Positions 6,469-14,171 of a DNA stretch of 18,724 nucleotides are shown piece by piece. The DNA is taken from positions 1 through 18,724 of the forward strand of contig JAEZCA010000014.1 of the NCBI GenBank assembly GCA_023412665.1. The letters are read 5' to 3'. The position numbers and the translations under genes were made by a program. A model generated the notes under the pieces. The model did no database searches and had not been told where the DNA came from. It saw only the letters and a program-made list of their open reading frames with translations. Numbering within the stretch: position 1 is the stretch's first letter; every line of letters starts with the position of its first letter. This DNA is from Bacillota bacterium (GTDB taxonomy: Bacteria > Bacillota > Clostridia > Acetivibrionales > DTU013).

Positions 6469-7581
6469 TCAGTTCCAGTCACCGATGACGTTTTCCACCA
6501 GGAACTGCTGTGTATTGATGCTCTCATCATTCATGACTTCTCCGGCAGATACAAGTACATTACCCTTGTTGTCCTTCAATTCTCCGGCAAATACCTTGAT
6601 TTTTCCCTCGGCAATATCCTTCTTTACCTGAAGGACCTTATCCTGGACATCCTTGGGCACGATTGCATCGTTGAAGGGAGACAGCGCTGCACATTCGCCG
6701 CCTTCATAATAATAATCGCTGCTCTTTGCTACTCCATCTGCCACAGAAGTAATTATTTTTGTAAAGATAGGTTCGAAGTTCCACATATAGGATACCATGA
6801 CCGCTTCAGGAGCAAGCTCCTTCATATCGACATTATAACCTACACAGAAAGCTCCGTTAGCCTGGCATGTCTGAGGGATCGCAGGAGAGGATGCTTCCAT
6901 ACCCATGTACTTGATGCCCTGGTTGATCAGTGTCAGAGCGCTCTGGGTTTCAAGGTCAACATCGTACCAGCTGTTTGCCCAGACTACCTGGACCTTTGCA
7001 TTGGGATTTGCATATTTTGCGCCGAGGGCATAACCATTTATTGCACCGCGGACCGATGCCTCGGACATGCTGGCTGCAAAGCCCAGTAAATCGCTGTCTG
7101 CCATCAATGCACTTGCATAGCCTGCTAGGAACATACCTTCATAGTTGCGGATCTGATAGCCTATCAGGTTTTCCGTCTTATCACCCTGCTGAGCTACTAT
7201 CACATTAGGATTCTGTGCTGCCAGCTCACTGAGGATCGCAGCATAACCGGCGCTTGCTCCGAATATAATGCTGACGCCTTCGCTGACCAGCGCATCATAA
7301 GCATTATTTACCGCTGACTGCTCTTCAGCAACGTTTTCGACTACAAGCAGGTTCTCTTCCGGGATACCCAGCTGCTTCATGGATGCAAGTATGCTCTGGT
7401 GAGTCGCCTGGCACCAGCCGCCGTCATTTACGACAAGAGAGGTGATCTCACCGATTTTGATCTTCGAATAATCGTGGGTTTTAGCTTCAGCCTTCGGTTC
7501 TCCGGGGCCTGCGCATCCCGCAAGTATTGAAGAAACCAATACCGCCGCCAACAGTAAACTTAGCAATTTTCTCTTTTTCAC
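6469..7581 (-). CDS. BMP-family substrate-binding lipoprotein of a nucleoside ABC importer
   Basis: Captures the substrate outside the membrane and delivers it to the permeases encoded upstream. Residues 1-23 form a lipoprotein signal (KKRK, hydrophobic core, lipobox LAGC with C23 lipidated). Then comes a BMP/PnrA-like periplasmic-binding fold (KIGEITSLVVNDGGWCQATH, IIFGASAGYAAILSELA, QIRNYEGMFLAGYASALM, GFAASMSEASVRGAINGYALG). In this family the ligands are purine or pyrimidine nucleosides, and the neighbouring riboswitch and adenine deaminase point to purines. The start is GTG (7579-7581) with a GGGGG-type SD. The 220 bp separating it from the permease hold the 39-bp minisatellite. A binding protein as the last gene of its operon is slightly unusual; in most BMP operons it comes first. 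Exact ligand not known. Confidence 0.92.
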   Translation of the reverse strand: MKKRKLLSLLLAAVLVSSILAGCAGPGEPKAEAKTHDYSKIKIGEITSLVVNDGGWCQATHQSILASMKQLGIPEENLLVVENVAEEQSAVNNAYDALVSEGVSIIFGASAGYAAILSELAAQNPNVIVAQQGDKTENLIGYQIRNYEGMFLAGYASALMADSDLLGFAASMSEASVRGAINGYALGAKYANPNAKVQVVWANSWYDVDLETQSALTLINQGIKYMGMEASSPAIPQTCQANGAFCVGYNVDMKELAPEAVMVSYMWNFEPIFTKIITSVADGVAKSSDYYYEGGECAALSPFNDAIVPKDVQDKVLQVKKDIAEGKIKVFAGELKDNKGNVLVSAGEVMNDESINTQQFLVENVIGDWN

Positions 7582-7623
7582 AATATTTTCCCCCTTTATT
7601 TTGTTCCGGTCCCAATGGTATCA

Positions 7624-7829
7624 TCACCGGTTCCCACCGCCACTATAAGCGTCTTCCCGGTCAAAGCTCCACTCTCCCGTATATATCACCGGTTCTCCCG
7701 GTCATAATTCATCGTTCAGGCCATTCACCGGTTTCCCGGCCGTACTTTATCCTTCCGGTTCCTTCACCGGTTTCCGGCCGTACTTTATCCTTCCGGTTCC
7801 TTTACCGGTCTTCCCGGTCATACTTCCGG
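7624..7829. repeat. 39-bp GC-rich minisatellite between permease and lipoprotein genes
   Basis: Plus-strand units begin TCACCGGTT: 7686-7724 (39 bp), 7725-7763 (39 bp), 7764-7801 (38 bp). A degenerate 62-bp block precedes them (7624-7685) and a partial unit starting TTACCGG (7802-7829) overlaps the last codons of the permease gene. The two central units are almost identical. On the transcribed strand every unit carries a small hairpin, ACCGG or CCGG, loop such as GAGAA, GAAGA or GAAA, then CCGG(T), followed by a TGA or TAA. The array fills nearly the whole intercistronic gap. Confidence 0.85.
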
Positions 7830-8731
7830 CAAAGTGCCGCCGGCTCCTCCGTGTGCTTCTTGCGGAAATTGGCAGTAGTTAAAATAAATGCCGCCACAGT
7901 CGCAATATAAGGAAGCATCCCATAAAACTGCGAAGGCACCCCCGGCAGATAAATCTGCATGTTCATGCCGACTATGCTGATCCCGCCAAACAGCAGCGCA
8001 CCCAGGGCAGCCTTGGCCGGATTCCAGCCTGAGAAGGCCACCAGCGAAAAGGCTATCCAGCCCTTTCCGCCTGTCATCCCCTCATTCCAGAAATTCGTAT
8101 ACGACAACGAAATACATGCTCCGCTCACAGCGCACATAGCACACCCGAACATAATGTAGGCGTACCTGAGCCCGAACACATTGATGCCGACGGCATCAAG
8201 AGCGGATGGGTTTTCTCCCAAGGCCCTAAGGATCATGCCGGGCCTTGTCCTGTATATGTAAAACATGCTCAATGGGATCATGATGTACATCATATAAACC
8301 AGAAGATCCTGCTTGAACAATATATCACCTATCACCGGTATCTGTGAAAGCAGCGGTATCTCGATCTTCTCGAACTTCACCGCAGATGCGATGCCCGTCA
8401 CATTTTTCCCTATGAAGCCGCTGAGACCGCTTCCGAAAATAAGAAATGCCATACCGCATACTGTCTGGTCTGCCTGCAGTGTCACCGTAAGAAACGCAAA
8501 TAGCAGGCCAAGCAATGCTCCGACAATGATAACCGCAAGCATGGCCAGCGTGAGGCTGTTGGTATAGTGTACAGTCAGGAAGCCCGAAACCGCCCCCATA
8601 AGCATGATGCCTTCAACACCGAGATTCATGATCCCGGCGCGCTGTGAAAAAATTTCACCTGTTGCGGCATACAATATCGATACTGCATATACAATTGCCG
8701 CGGCGCATATCGAAGTAATAATAGCAATCAT
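7802..8731 (-). CDS. ABC nucleoside importer, inner-membrane permease 2 (NupQ/YufQ type)
   Basis: One of two channel subunits of the BMP-type importer. The 309-residue protein is very hydrophobic, with about eight membrane segments, and has the family signatures FSQRAGIMNLGVEGIMLMGA near residue 28-47 and RALGENPSALDAVGINV near 170-186, the cytoplasmic coupling region. Its ATG overlaps the stop of permease 1 in ATGA, so the two are translationally coupled; SD GGAG is 7 nt upstream. The last residues, KYDREDR, are encoded by the first unit of the minisatellite that follows, so the C-terminal tail looks like a product of that repeat. Best matched to the B. subtilis NupNOPQ nucleoside transporter family (recognition, not a search). 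Confidence 0.93.
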   Translation of the reverse strand: MIAIITSICAAAIVYAVSILYAATGEIFSQRAGIMNLGVEGIMLMGAVSGFLTVHYTNSLTLAMLAVIIVGALLGLLFAFLTVTLQADQTVCGMAFLIFGSGLSGFIGKNVTGIASAVKFEKIEIPLLSQIPVIGDILFKQDLLVYMMYIMIPLSMFYIYRTRPGMILRALGENPSALDAVGINVFGLRYAYIMFGCAMCAVSGACISLSYTNFWNEGMTGGKGWIAFSLVAFSGWNPAKAALGALLFGGISIVGMNMQIYLPGVPSQFYGMLPYIATVAAFILTTANFRKKHTEEPAALCRKYDREDR

Positions 8732-9873
8732 TGTGCAGCTCCTTCTGTTTTACTTGGACTTATCCCCTGATTCCCGCTGTTGTTATTGCCGTCGTGGTTT
8801 CCCGCAATGCTGTTGCCCTTGTTTATCGATATCCTGTACCGGTTCAAAAACTCACCGGCAATGACAAATATCATTATGCTTCCCTGGAGCATCGTCGCTA
8901 TCTGCGATGGGACTCCCATTATCTGCACCGCAGCGCTGCTGTTCTTGAGACCGCCTAACAGGATGGAAACTATTATTACCGCTATGGGATTGAATTGGCT
9001 CAGATAGGCAACAACGATGCCGGTGTAGCCATTTCCTCCGGGGAGCTGGGCCTGCACCCTGTGAACTATGCCCGCGATCTGCACAAAACCGGCAAGACCT
9101 GCAATAGCTCCGCTGAGAGCCAGTACAAGCAGTATATTCTTCTTAACATTGATGCCCGCATACTCGGCTGACCTGACGCTGTTCCTGATAACTCCGATCT
9201 GATATCCCTGAACAGTGTATTTATAGAATGCGGACAGGAGGACCGCAATTATTATCGCAACGATGATACCGGAATTGATTCCCGGATTTCCCATATTGGG
9301 CAGGAACATCTCCGCAGGTATTATCTCCGAGATAGCAGAGGTTTGTTTTGGAGCCATCCATGGGCCATAGCACAGGTAATCCATGAAAAGCAGCGCTATA
9401 TAGTTCAGCATCAATGTAATAATTGTTTCATTGACATTCCAGTATGCCTTCAAAGCTGCCGCAATCAGCGCCCAAAGCGCTCCGCCAGCCGCGCACAGCA
9501 CAAACATGACAACCAATCCCCATGGCTGGGGCACCCCGGGGGCAAACAATGCAAATCCACCGCCGAATATAGCTCCCATAGCATACTGGCCTTCTGCACC
9601 TATGTTATTCAAATTCATCCTGAATGCCACCGAAACACTAAGTCCGCAGAACATCAATGGAAGCGCTGCTTTTATGCTTCCGCTGATACCACGCAGATTC
9701 AGGAATGAGTATGAAATCATTTTAGAGTAGACGGCAATGGGGTTAAAGCCCACTGCAATGATCAGGATCGAGCTGAACGCCAGTCCGAGCAAAACAAACA
9801 CAATGGAATTCAAAATCTTGCTTCCAAGGGGCACTACTTGTCTTTTTTCAATGTTGATTGTTCCGATTCTCAT
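8728..9873 (-). CDS. ABC nucleoside importer, inner-membrane permease 1 (NupP/YufP type)
   Basis: Forms the channel together with permease 2. The 381 residues hold about ten hydrophobic segments, with the family pattern RMNLNNIGAEGQYAMGAIFG near residue 85-104 and the coupling loop VIRNSVRSAEYAGINVKK near 229-246. SD AGGAGA lies 5 nt before ATG 9873. It comes 62 bp after the ATPase gene. After the last membrane segment there is a hydrophilic Asn/Gly-rich tail of about 30 residues (contains GNHDGNNNSGNQG) that I do not recall in NupP relatives and whose role is unknown. Confidence 0.93.
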   Translation of the reverse strand: MRIGTINIEKRQVVPLGSKILNSIVFVLLGLAFSSILIIAVGFNPIAVYSKMISYSFLNLRGISGSIKAALPLMFCGLSVSVAFRMNLNNIGAEGQYAMGAIFGGGFALFAPGVPQPWGLVVMFVLCAAGGALWALIAAALKAYWNVNETIITLMLNYIALLFMDYLCYGPWMAPKQTSAISEIIPAEMFLPNMGNPGINSGIIVAIIIAVLLSAFYKYTVQGYQIGVIRNSVRSAEYAGINVKKNILLVLALSGAIAGLAGFVQIAGIVHRVQAQLPGGNGYTGIVVAYLSQFNPIAVIIVSILLGGLKNSSAAVQIMGVPSQIATMLQGSIMIFVIAGEFLNRYRISINKGNSIAGNHDGNNNSGNQGISPSKTEGAAQ

Positions 9874-9935
9874 AATTATCTCCTGCAGCAGGCCTGTATC
9901 AAGCCCAATCCCCGGGCCTCCATTCGAGGCGGCCC

Positions 9936-11450
9936 TCAGGCAAGTTCGCCCGACATCATACGTCCGATCTCATCATAATCCGTTTCCGATGTGTTTCTGA
10001 TCCCCATCAGCTTCCCATCGCACAAAACGGCTACCCTGTCGGACATCTCAAAAATCTCATCCAGTTCCTCCGATATGAGAAGCACACATGCTCCCCTGTT
10101 GCTCTGGTCCGCCAGTATTTTATTTATTGCTTCCGTCGCCCCGATGTCCAGCCCGCGGACCGGATAGGCCGCTATCACCAGCGCCGGGGCACCGTTTATC
10201 TCCCTGCCCACCAGCAGCTTCTGCTGGTTGCCGCCGGACATCATGCTCACAGGCAGATCTGTTCCGCCATTTTTAATATCATACCGGTCAACATATTCAT
10301 CGGCGGCAGTCTTGATACACTTTCTCCTCAATACGCCAAGCCTGCTGAACTCAGGCTTTCTGAAGTCCTTTAGAATAGCGTTGTGCATTATATCCATCTC
10401 AGGGATCAGACCCATCTTCAATCTGTCTTCGGGAATAAATGAAATCCCCGCTGAAATTCTCTGTCTTGCATTTGTTTTAGTGATATCGATGCCGTTCATG
10501 ACTATCCTTCCGGAGGTGACCTTCCGCAGTCCTGCAAGGGCTTCAGCAAGCTCCCGCTGGCCACTTCCGGCAACGCCGGCAATGGCGAATATTTCTCCGG
10601 GGTGCAGCTCGAAGGATACATCATGGAGCGCTGTCAGTCCCTTGTCGTTCCTGACATTCAGGCTGTCGATCTCCATTACTGCCCTGGCCTTTTCCCGGAC
10701 AGGCTTGCGTGTTGTCTTGTCCAATACTCTTGAACCAATGACTGCCTTTGTCAGGCGTTCTATGGTGGCATCCTCAGCCAGCATTTCATCTTCCACTCTC
10801 CCGCCTTTTAGTACTGTTATGCGGTCTGAGTTTTCCATTACCTCATTCATTTTGTGAGATATAAAAATAACGGCTTTGCCGCTGTCCGCCATCTTCCGCA
10901 GCGTCTTGAACATCTCGCGGGCCTCCTGCGGAGTCAGTACGGCAGACGGCTCATCCAGTATCATTATCTCGCAGTCCCTGCAAAGCAGCTTCATTATCTC
11001 GACTCTCTGCTGCTCGCCCACTGACAGCTGCCATACCTTTGCGCCCGGATCTACCTGCAGGCCGAATTTCTTCGAAAGTCCCCGGATAGAATCCTCCATT
11101 TTAGCCTTATTCAGTATAAAGCTGCAGCTGCCGATACACAGGAAAATATTTTCCGCCACTGAGAGCGTCGGGATAAGCTCGAAGTGCTGGTGCACCATTC
11201 CTATGCCCAGTTCAACGGCATGTTTGGGGCTTTTTATCGAGGCTCTTTTACCTCTATAAAGGATCTCACCGGAATTTGGCTTGTATATGCCCAGCAATAT
11301 ATTCATAAGAGTACTTTTTCCCGCGCCGTTCTCGCCCAGCAGCGCATGGATCTCACCCTTGTACAGGCACAGGTTCACATTATCGTTTGCCAGTGTTCTG
11401 CCAAACCTTTTCGTTATGCCTCTCATTTCCAATAAAGCCGGTTTCCCCAT
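9936..11450 (-). CDS. ABC nucleoside importer, double ATPase subunit (NupO/YufO type)
   Basis: Two ATP-binding cassettes in one 504-residue chain power the importer from the cytoplasmic face. Domain 1 has Walker A GENGAGKST (residues 39-47), Q-loop around Q88, signature LSVGEQQ (142-148) and Walker B IMILDEP (162-168). Domain 2 starts near residue 260 with the degenerate Walker A GVAGSGQREL, then signature MSGGNQQ and a weakened Walker B AYPVRGLDIGAT. A non-canonical second site is normal for the sugar/nucleoside double ATPases of this class. SD GGAGG sits 6 nt before ATG 11450. It is the first gene of the operon and lies directly behind the purine riboswitch and its terminator. Confidence 0.95.
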   Translation of the reverse strand: MGKPALLEMRGITKRFGRTLANDNVNLCLYKGEIHALLGENGAGKSTLMNILLGIYKPNSGEILYRGKRASIKSPKHAVELGIGMVHQHFELIPTLSVAENIFLCIGSCSFILNKAKMEDSIRGLSKKFGLQVDPGAKVWQLSVGEQQRVEIMKLLCRDCEIMILDEPSAVLTPQEAREMFKTLRKMADSGKAVIFISHKMNEVMENSDRITVLKGGRVEDEMLAEDATIERLTKAVIGSRVLDKTTRKPVREKARAVMEIDSLNVRNDKGLTALHDVSFELHPGEIFAIAGVAGSGQRELAEALAGLRKVTSGRIVMNGIDITKTNARQRISAGISFIPEDRLKMGLIPEMDIMHNAILKDFRKPEFSRLGVLRRKCIKTAADEYVDRYDIKNGGTDLPVSMMSGGNQQKLLVGREINGAPALVIAAYPVRGLDIGATEAINKILADQSNRGACVLLISEELDEIFEMSDRVAVLCDGKLMGIRNTSETDYDEIGRMMSGELA

Positions 11451-11496
11451 TATACACCTCCGTCAGCCGGACCCGATAAAAAGAGTGGTTGCCATA

Positions 11497-11538
11497 TAAA
11501 ACAAAAAATGGACAGAGAAGCTAGAGCTCTATCCATTT
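11497..11538 (-). terminator. Intrinsic terminator, expression platform of the purine riboswitch
   Basis: The hairpin has 12-nt arms AAATGGATAGAG and CTCTGTCCATTT (one G-U wobble) around a 9-nt loop, followed by TTTTTTGTTTT. It lies about 47 bp before the importer ATPase gene. Part of its 5' side and loop (CTCTAGC) can pair imperfectly with GCTATAG at the 3' side of aptamer stem P1, giving a plausible antiterminator. Confidence 0.88.
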
Positions 11539-11645
11539 ATACTCACAGTTTCAATTATTATGTAAACTTTCCGAAAAGCCTTCATCGTTGTACAGCGACC
11601 GGCCTTGTTTCTTCAGTCCGCATATAACAGAACCAGAGAGGAGAC

Positions 11646-11713
11646 ACTATAGCGTAGGTAATTTACGGTTACCACGTAGATACTTCCACACCATATAAGT
11701 GGATTAATATAGT
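11646..11713 (-). promoter_or_regulatory. Purine riboswitch aptamer, guanine type
   Basis: Read on the minus strand, P1 is ACTATA/TATAGT, J1/2 TTAAT, P2 CCAC..GTGG with loop TATATGG, J2/3 GTATCTAC, and P3 GGTAA/TTACC with loop CCGTAAA. L2 and L3 keep the kissing-loop bases. U47 (11682), U51 (11678) and the specificity base C74 (11652) are present, so guanine or hypoxanthine is the predicted ligand. Departures: A instead of U at position 48, G instead of A just before C74, a U-U mismatch closing P2, and an irregular base of P3. A terminator follows at 11497-11538, so ligand binding should switch the importer operon off. Confidence 0.85.
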
Positions 11714-11774
11714 AGTATTTATGCTATCAAATTTTTGAAAACAGTTTACCATGGCTGCCGTATTATGTCAAGTT

Positions 11775-11863
11775 GTACGGTCTTTGTCCATCGCCGATTA
11801 TCCGCCGTCTGTCCGCCGATTTTCTATCGAATTTCTGTTGTATTTCTGTCGATTATCGGCTCA
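11775..11863. repeat. Short repeats downstream of the MtmB-like gene
   Basis: Directly after the stop codon at 11864 the sequence is made of recurring GATAATCG, CAGAAAT and GGCGGA words. GCCGAT at 11793-11798 and 11815-11820 can each pair with ATCGGC at 11855-11860. No U-tract follows, so this is not a clear terminator. The rest of the gap to the riboswitch, 11714-11774, is AT-rich and probably holds the riboswitch promoter, which I could not pin down. Confidence 0.35.
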
Positions 11864-13240
11864 TCAAATATCAAGACCTATAGCTCTCAGCTCTTCCTTA
11901 ACCTCATCATACATGCTTTGCCATTCAGGCAGCGGTATGACTGCATCCATATCATAAGCCTCGTCAAACCTTTTGCCCGTATATTTTTCGGGCTGGCTGA
12001 AGATGTGCTCATATTTTTCAAGCAATTTCAGAACCATCTCATTTGCAGCTTCCCTGGTTATCCCCTGCCTTGAAACAGCCTTTCCGACCTCGCCCATAAG
12101 CCTGGCTTCAAGCCCGGTGCCGTTGGGTTCCCTGCCGTCAGCCGCGCCTACGCCCTCCAGGTGTCCTCCGCTGACAGCGACAACTATGGCATTAGCCGCC
12201 ACTTCGTACAGCAGCTCTTTTGTCATTGCACCGCTCTTTGGCCATATGTCGCAGACAATGATTGCCGGTGCATTCTCGGCAAATGCCTGACACAGGACGG
12301 ATTGCAGCCACAGACAGCCCCTTGCTGTAGTGGCGACGTCCCTGATATGTATCGGATGGCACAGATGGTAGTCTGCCAGGCAGATAAGATTGGCTGCCAT
12401 GATAGATGCGATCATAACAATAGCAGCACCGGGAGCGTCACCGCCGAGGCCTCCAACCATGGAGCAGGCCAAAGAAGCATTTTTCATGCCGTAATCAAGG
12501 GAGTAGGCTGCTCTCAGAATATTTCCGTTGTCCATCATCAGCTCGTTAAACATGGCGATCAGATGAGAATCACACGGACGAAGCCTTTTTTCACTTGCAG
12601 CCGCCAGGTCTCCAACCTCAGTAACAGCGCTTTCAGCCGCCAGCATTCCCATTCCCGGCCTGCCTGCTGCGTTAAGGGCTTTGCGCAGATATTCCAGCTC
12701 ACGGCATGTAGCAAGCAGCTCTGTGGGGTGATTCCTGACTACCTGGAAGCCGTCCACATCCACCAGCGACCCGCAGGTCAGAAGATCTATGATTGGCTCT
12801 TTAGCATAGCTCAGTACATTTTCATAAAAGATTTTTTCAGGTGTAGGGCAGCCAGGATTTCCGGCCCAGATTGCAGGCTCTCTTTTATCCTCGACCTTGC
12901 GGGCATAGAGTGTATAGGCATCCTTGCCTTCTCCCATGACAAGCTCTGTCTTCATAGACCTCAGGCCTTCATCTATCTCTTCCTCGGAGAACTGTATGAT
13001 GCGGCTTGTAGACATATTGTATATCCCGGTACTGCAAATGAGCTTTTTACCTGCTTCGAACAGCTGATCCAGCAGCTTTTTATCAGTAGGGATCAATACA
13101 TTTTTATCCCATGAAAAATCATATTCATCCACCAGGTCTCTGACTCCGGTAATTATGTAATCTACATCCCAATCGTCCTTGCTGACTTTCGGTCCGGTAC
13201 TGCTTCTTTCACAAAGCTCCAGGTATTTTCTCGTATCCAT
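11864..13240 (-). CDS. MtmB-family methyltransferase homologue lacking pyrrolysine
   Basis: Homologue of archaeal monomethylamine:corrinoid methyltransferase. From ATG 13240 the protein has 458 residues, the length of MtmB itself. Shared blocks (MtmB recalled from memory): DDWDVDYI, LIPTDKKLLDQLFEAG, GIYNMSTSRIIQFSEEEID, AAGRPGMGM (192-199), CDSHLIAMFNEL and TGLEARLMGEV. Archaeal MtmB carries pyrrolysine (residue 202) just after GRPGMGV; here that residue is L200, with no in-frame TAG. The later catalytic stretch around NQYYPCAGP is also replaced (CDIWPKSGAM). So methyl transfer from methylamine is unlikely; another substrate or role is expected. An earlier ATG at 13309 has no SD, whereas 13240 follows GGGGGGACGAGA. 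No corrinoid protein or RamA-like activator is in the window. It ends 413 bp before the importer operon on the same strand. The family is clear; the function is unknown. Confidence 0.85.
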   Translation of the reverse strand: MDTRKYLELCERSSTGPKVSKDDWDVDYIITGVRDLVDEYDFSWDKNVLIPTDKKLLDQLFEAGKKLICSTGIYNMSTSRIIQFSEEEIDEGLRSMKTELVMGEGKDAYTLYARKVEDKREPAIWAGNPGCPTPEKIFYENVLSYAKEPIIDLLTCGSLVDVDGFQVVRNHPTELLATCRELEYLRKALNAAGRPGMGMLAAESAVTEVGDLAAASEKRLRPCDSHLIAMFNELMMDNGNILRAAYSLDYGMKNASLACSMVGGLGGDAPGAAIVMIASIMAANLICLADYHLCHPIHIRDVATTARGCLWLQSVLCQAFAENAPAIIVCDIWPKSGAMTKELLYEVAANAIVVAVSGGHLEGVGAADGREPNGTGLEARLMGEVGKAVSRQGITREAANEMVLKLLEKYEHIFSQPEKYTGKRFDEAYDMDAVIPLPEWQSMYDEVKEELRAIGLDI

Positions 13241-13347
13241 TCTCGTCCCCCCGCTGATAGCTATATAAAAAACAGAATAAAAAACAGGCGCCTGAATTGC
13301 CAATAACAATTGTAAATCTCATCCCTGATTAACTAAACAATGACAGT

Positions 13348-13375
13348 ATTATAACATTATTCGACATTTTTACAA
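13348..13375 (-). promoter_or_regulatory. Promoter of the MtmB-like gene
   Basis: The -35 is TTGTAA (13375-13370), the spacer 16 bp, the -10 TATAAT (13353-13348) with a TGT extension. The start would be near 13341, leaving a leader of about 100 nt in which I see no known regulatory RNA. Confidence 0.65.
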
Positions 13376-13423
13376 TAGCGAGTTCAGGTGAAATCAACAC
13401 TCTGGCAGCAATAATCATTTTTG

Positions 13424-13432
13424 TGATATTAT
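13424..13432 (+). promoter_or_regulatory. Extended -10 promoter of the plus-strand gene
   Basis: TGATATTAT is an extended -10 placed 34 bp before ATG 13466; no good -35 is visible. It is divergent from the MtmB-like promoter, about 50 bp away. Confidence 0.45.
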
Positions 13433-13465
13433 AGTGGAAGGAAAATTTGTATTCGGAGGGTGTCT

Positions 13466-14110
13466 ATGAAAAACAGAATTGATTCTATCAGGGAAAGCAT
13501 GTCTCTACTATCAGATGAGGATCTGGTAATGATACTGACAGAAAATGCTGATGAATATGAACCGATAGCTTTGAAAGTTGCTCAGGAGGAGCTTGATAGC
13601 AGAAATATCGACATAGATGAATTTCTCGATCGAAAAAACATCCAGGACCTGCTTGAAGACTCCGATTCTGAATCCGGCCCCTCAGATAACGATATCACTG
13701 TTACAGAAATGGTGCCTTTCCTGGAGGTCGTCCAGAAAGCGTTTTATCCACTTGTTGAAAAATACCTGCACATGTCTCACCCAGAAGATGATGAATTTCT
13801 GGGATGTTACAGGGAGCTTTATGAAAAACTCCTCCAAATGACACCGATCATGCACAAAAACGTACTCATCACCCTCAAGAAGGAAAAAATGTATACCGAC
13901 GGCCCGTCCGTAAGCTTTTGGCACGTTTATGGCCTATATACCGATCAGAATATTATTCTCAAGCTCGATGACTGCAGCTGGAGCGACTGGCTTGGACTGC
14001 ATGTCTTGCTGCAGGATCTCGAAAGGATAGGCCATGAGGCCTTTGTAGCCCATTGCTTTTATAAAATGACGGAAAAGGGCTTCTCTGAAGAGGCTGCCGG
14101 GGAAAAATAG
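13466..14110 (+). CDS. Protein of unknown function
   Basis: I do not recognise this 214-residue protein. It is acidic and soluble, with no signal peptide or membrane segment. The N-terminal 55 residues (SLLSDEDLVMILTENADEYEPIALKVAQEELDSRNI) look like a short helical module seen at the start of various Bacillota proteins of unknown function. An acidic linker (DLLEDSDSESG) follows. A C-terminal domain of about 130 residues is rich in aromatics (SFWHVYGLY, DDCSWSDWLGLHVLLQDL, HCFYKM). GTG 13460 could be read as the start, but its G belongs to the SD GGAGGG (13455-13460), so ATG 13466, 6 nt after GGAGG, is preferred. It is the only plus-strand gene, divergent from the MtmB-like gene and convergent with selO, with 61 bp and no clear terminator between their ends. 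Confidence 0.8.
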   Translation: MKNRIDSIRESMSLLSDEDLVMILTENADEYEPIALKVAQEELDSRNIDIDEFLDRKNIQDLLEDSDSESGPSDNDITVTEMVPFLEVVQKAFYPLVEKYLHMSHPEDDEFLGCYRELYEKLLQMTPIMHKNVLITLKKEKMYTDGPSVSFWHVYGLYTDQNIILKLDDCSWSDWLGLHVLLQDLERIGHEAFVAHCFYKMTEKGFSEEAAGEK

Positions 14111-14171
14111 CCCACAGCCTGGCAACATGCGCTGACCAGAGTGATTTGTCGAATGATGAGGCTTTGCTTGA

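Noticed and set aside
7624..7829. CRISPR array
   Set aside because: The units are tandem without unique spacers of constant length, and no cas genes are near; it is a minisatellite.
12621..12660. Pyrrolysine (in-frame TAG) in the MtmB homologue
   Set aside because: The codon at the equivalent position reads leucine and the frame has no internal TAG.
12161..13114. Long plus-strand open frame (317 codons) opposite the MtmB-like gene
   Set aside because: It lies antisense within a clear coding gene, has no SD and no recognisable protein. The same applies to the long plus-strand frames at 840-1592, 2061-2891 and 4368-5003.
14111..14171. Bidirectional terminator between the convergent plus-strand gene and selO
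   Set aside because: No stem with a following T-run could be found on either strand.
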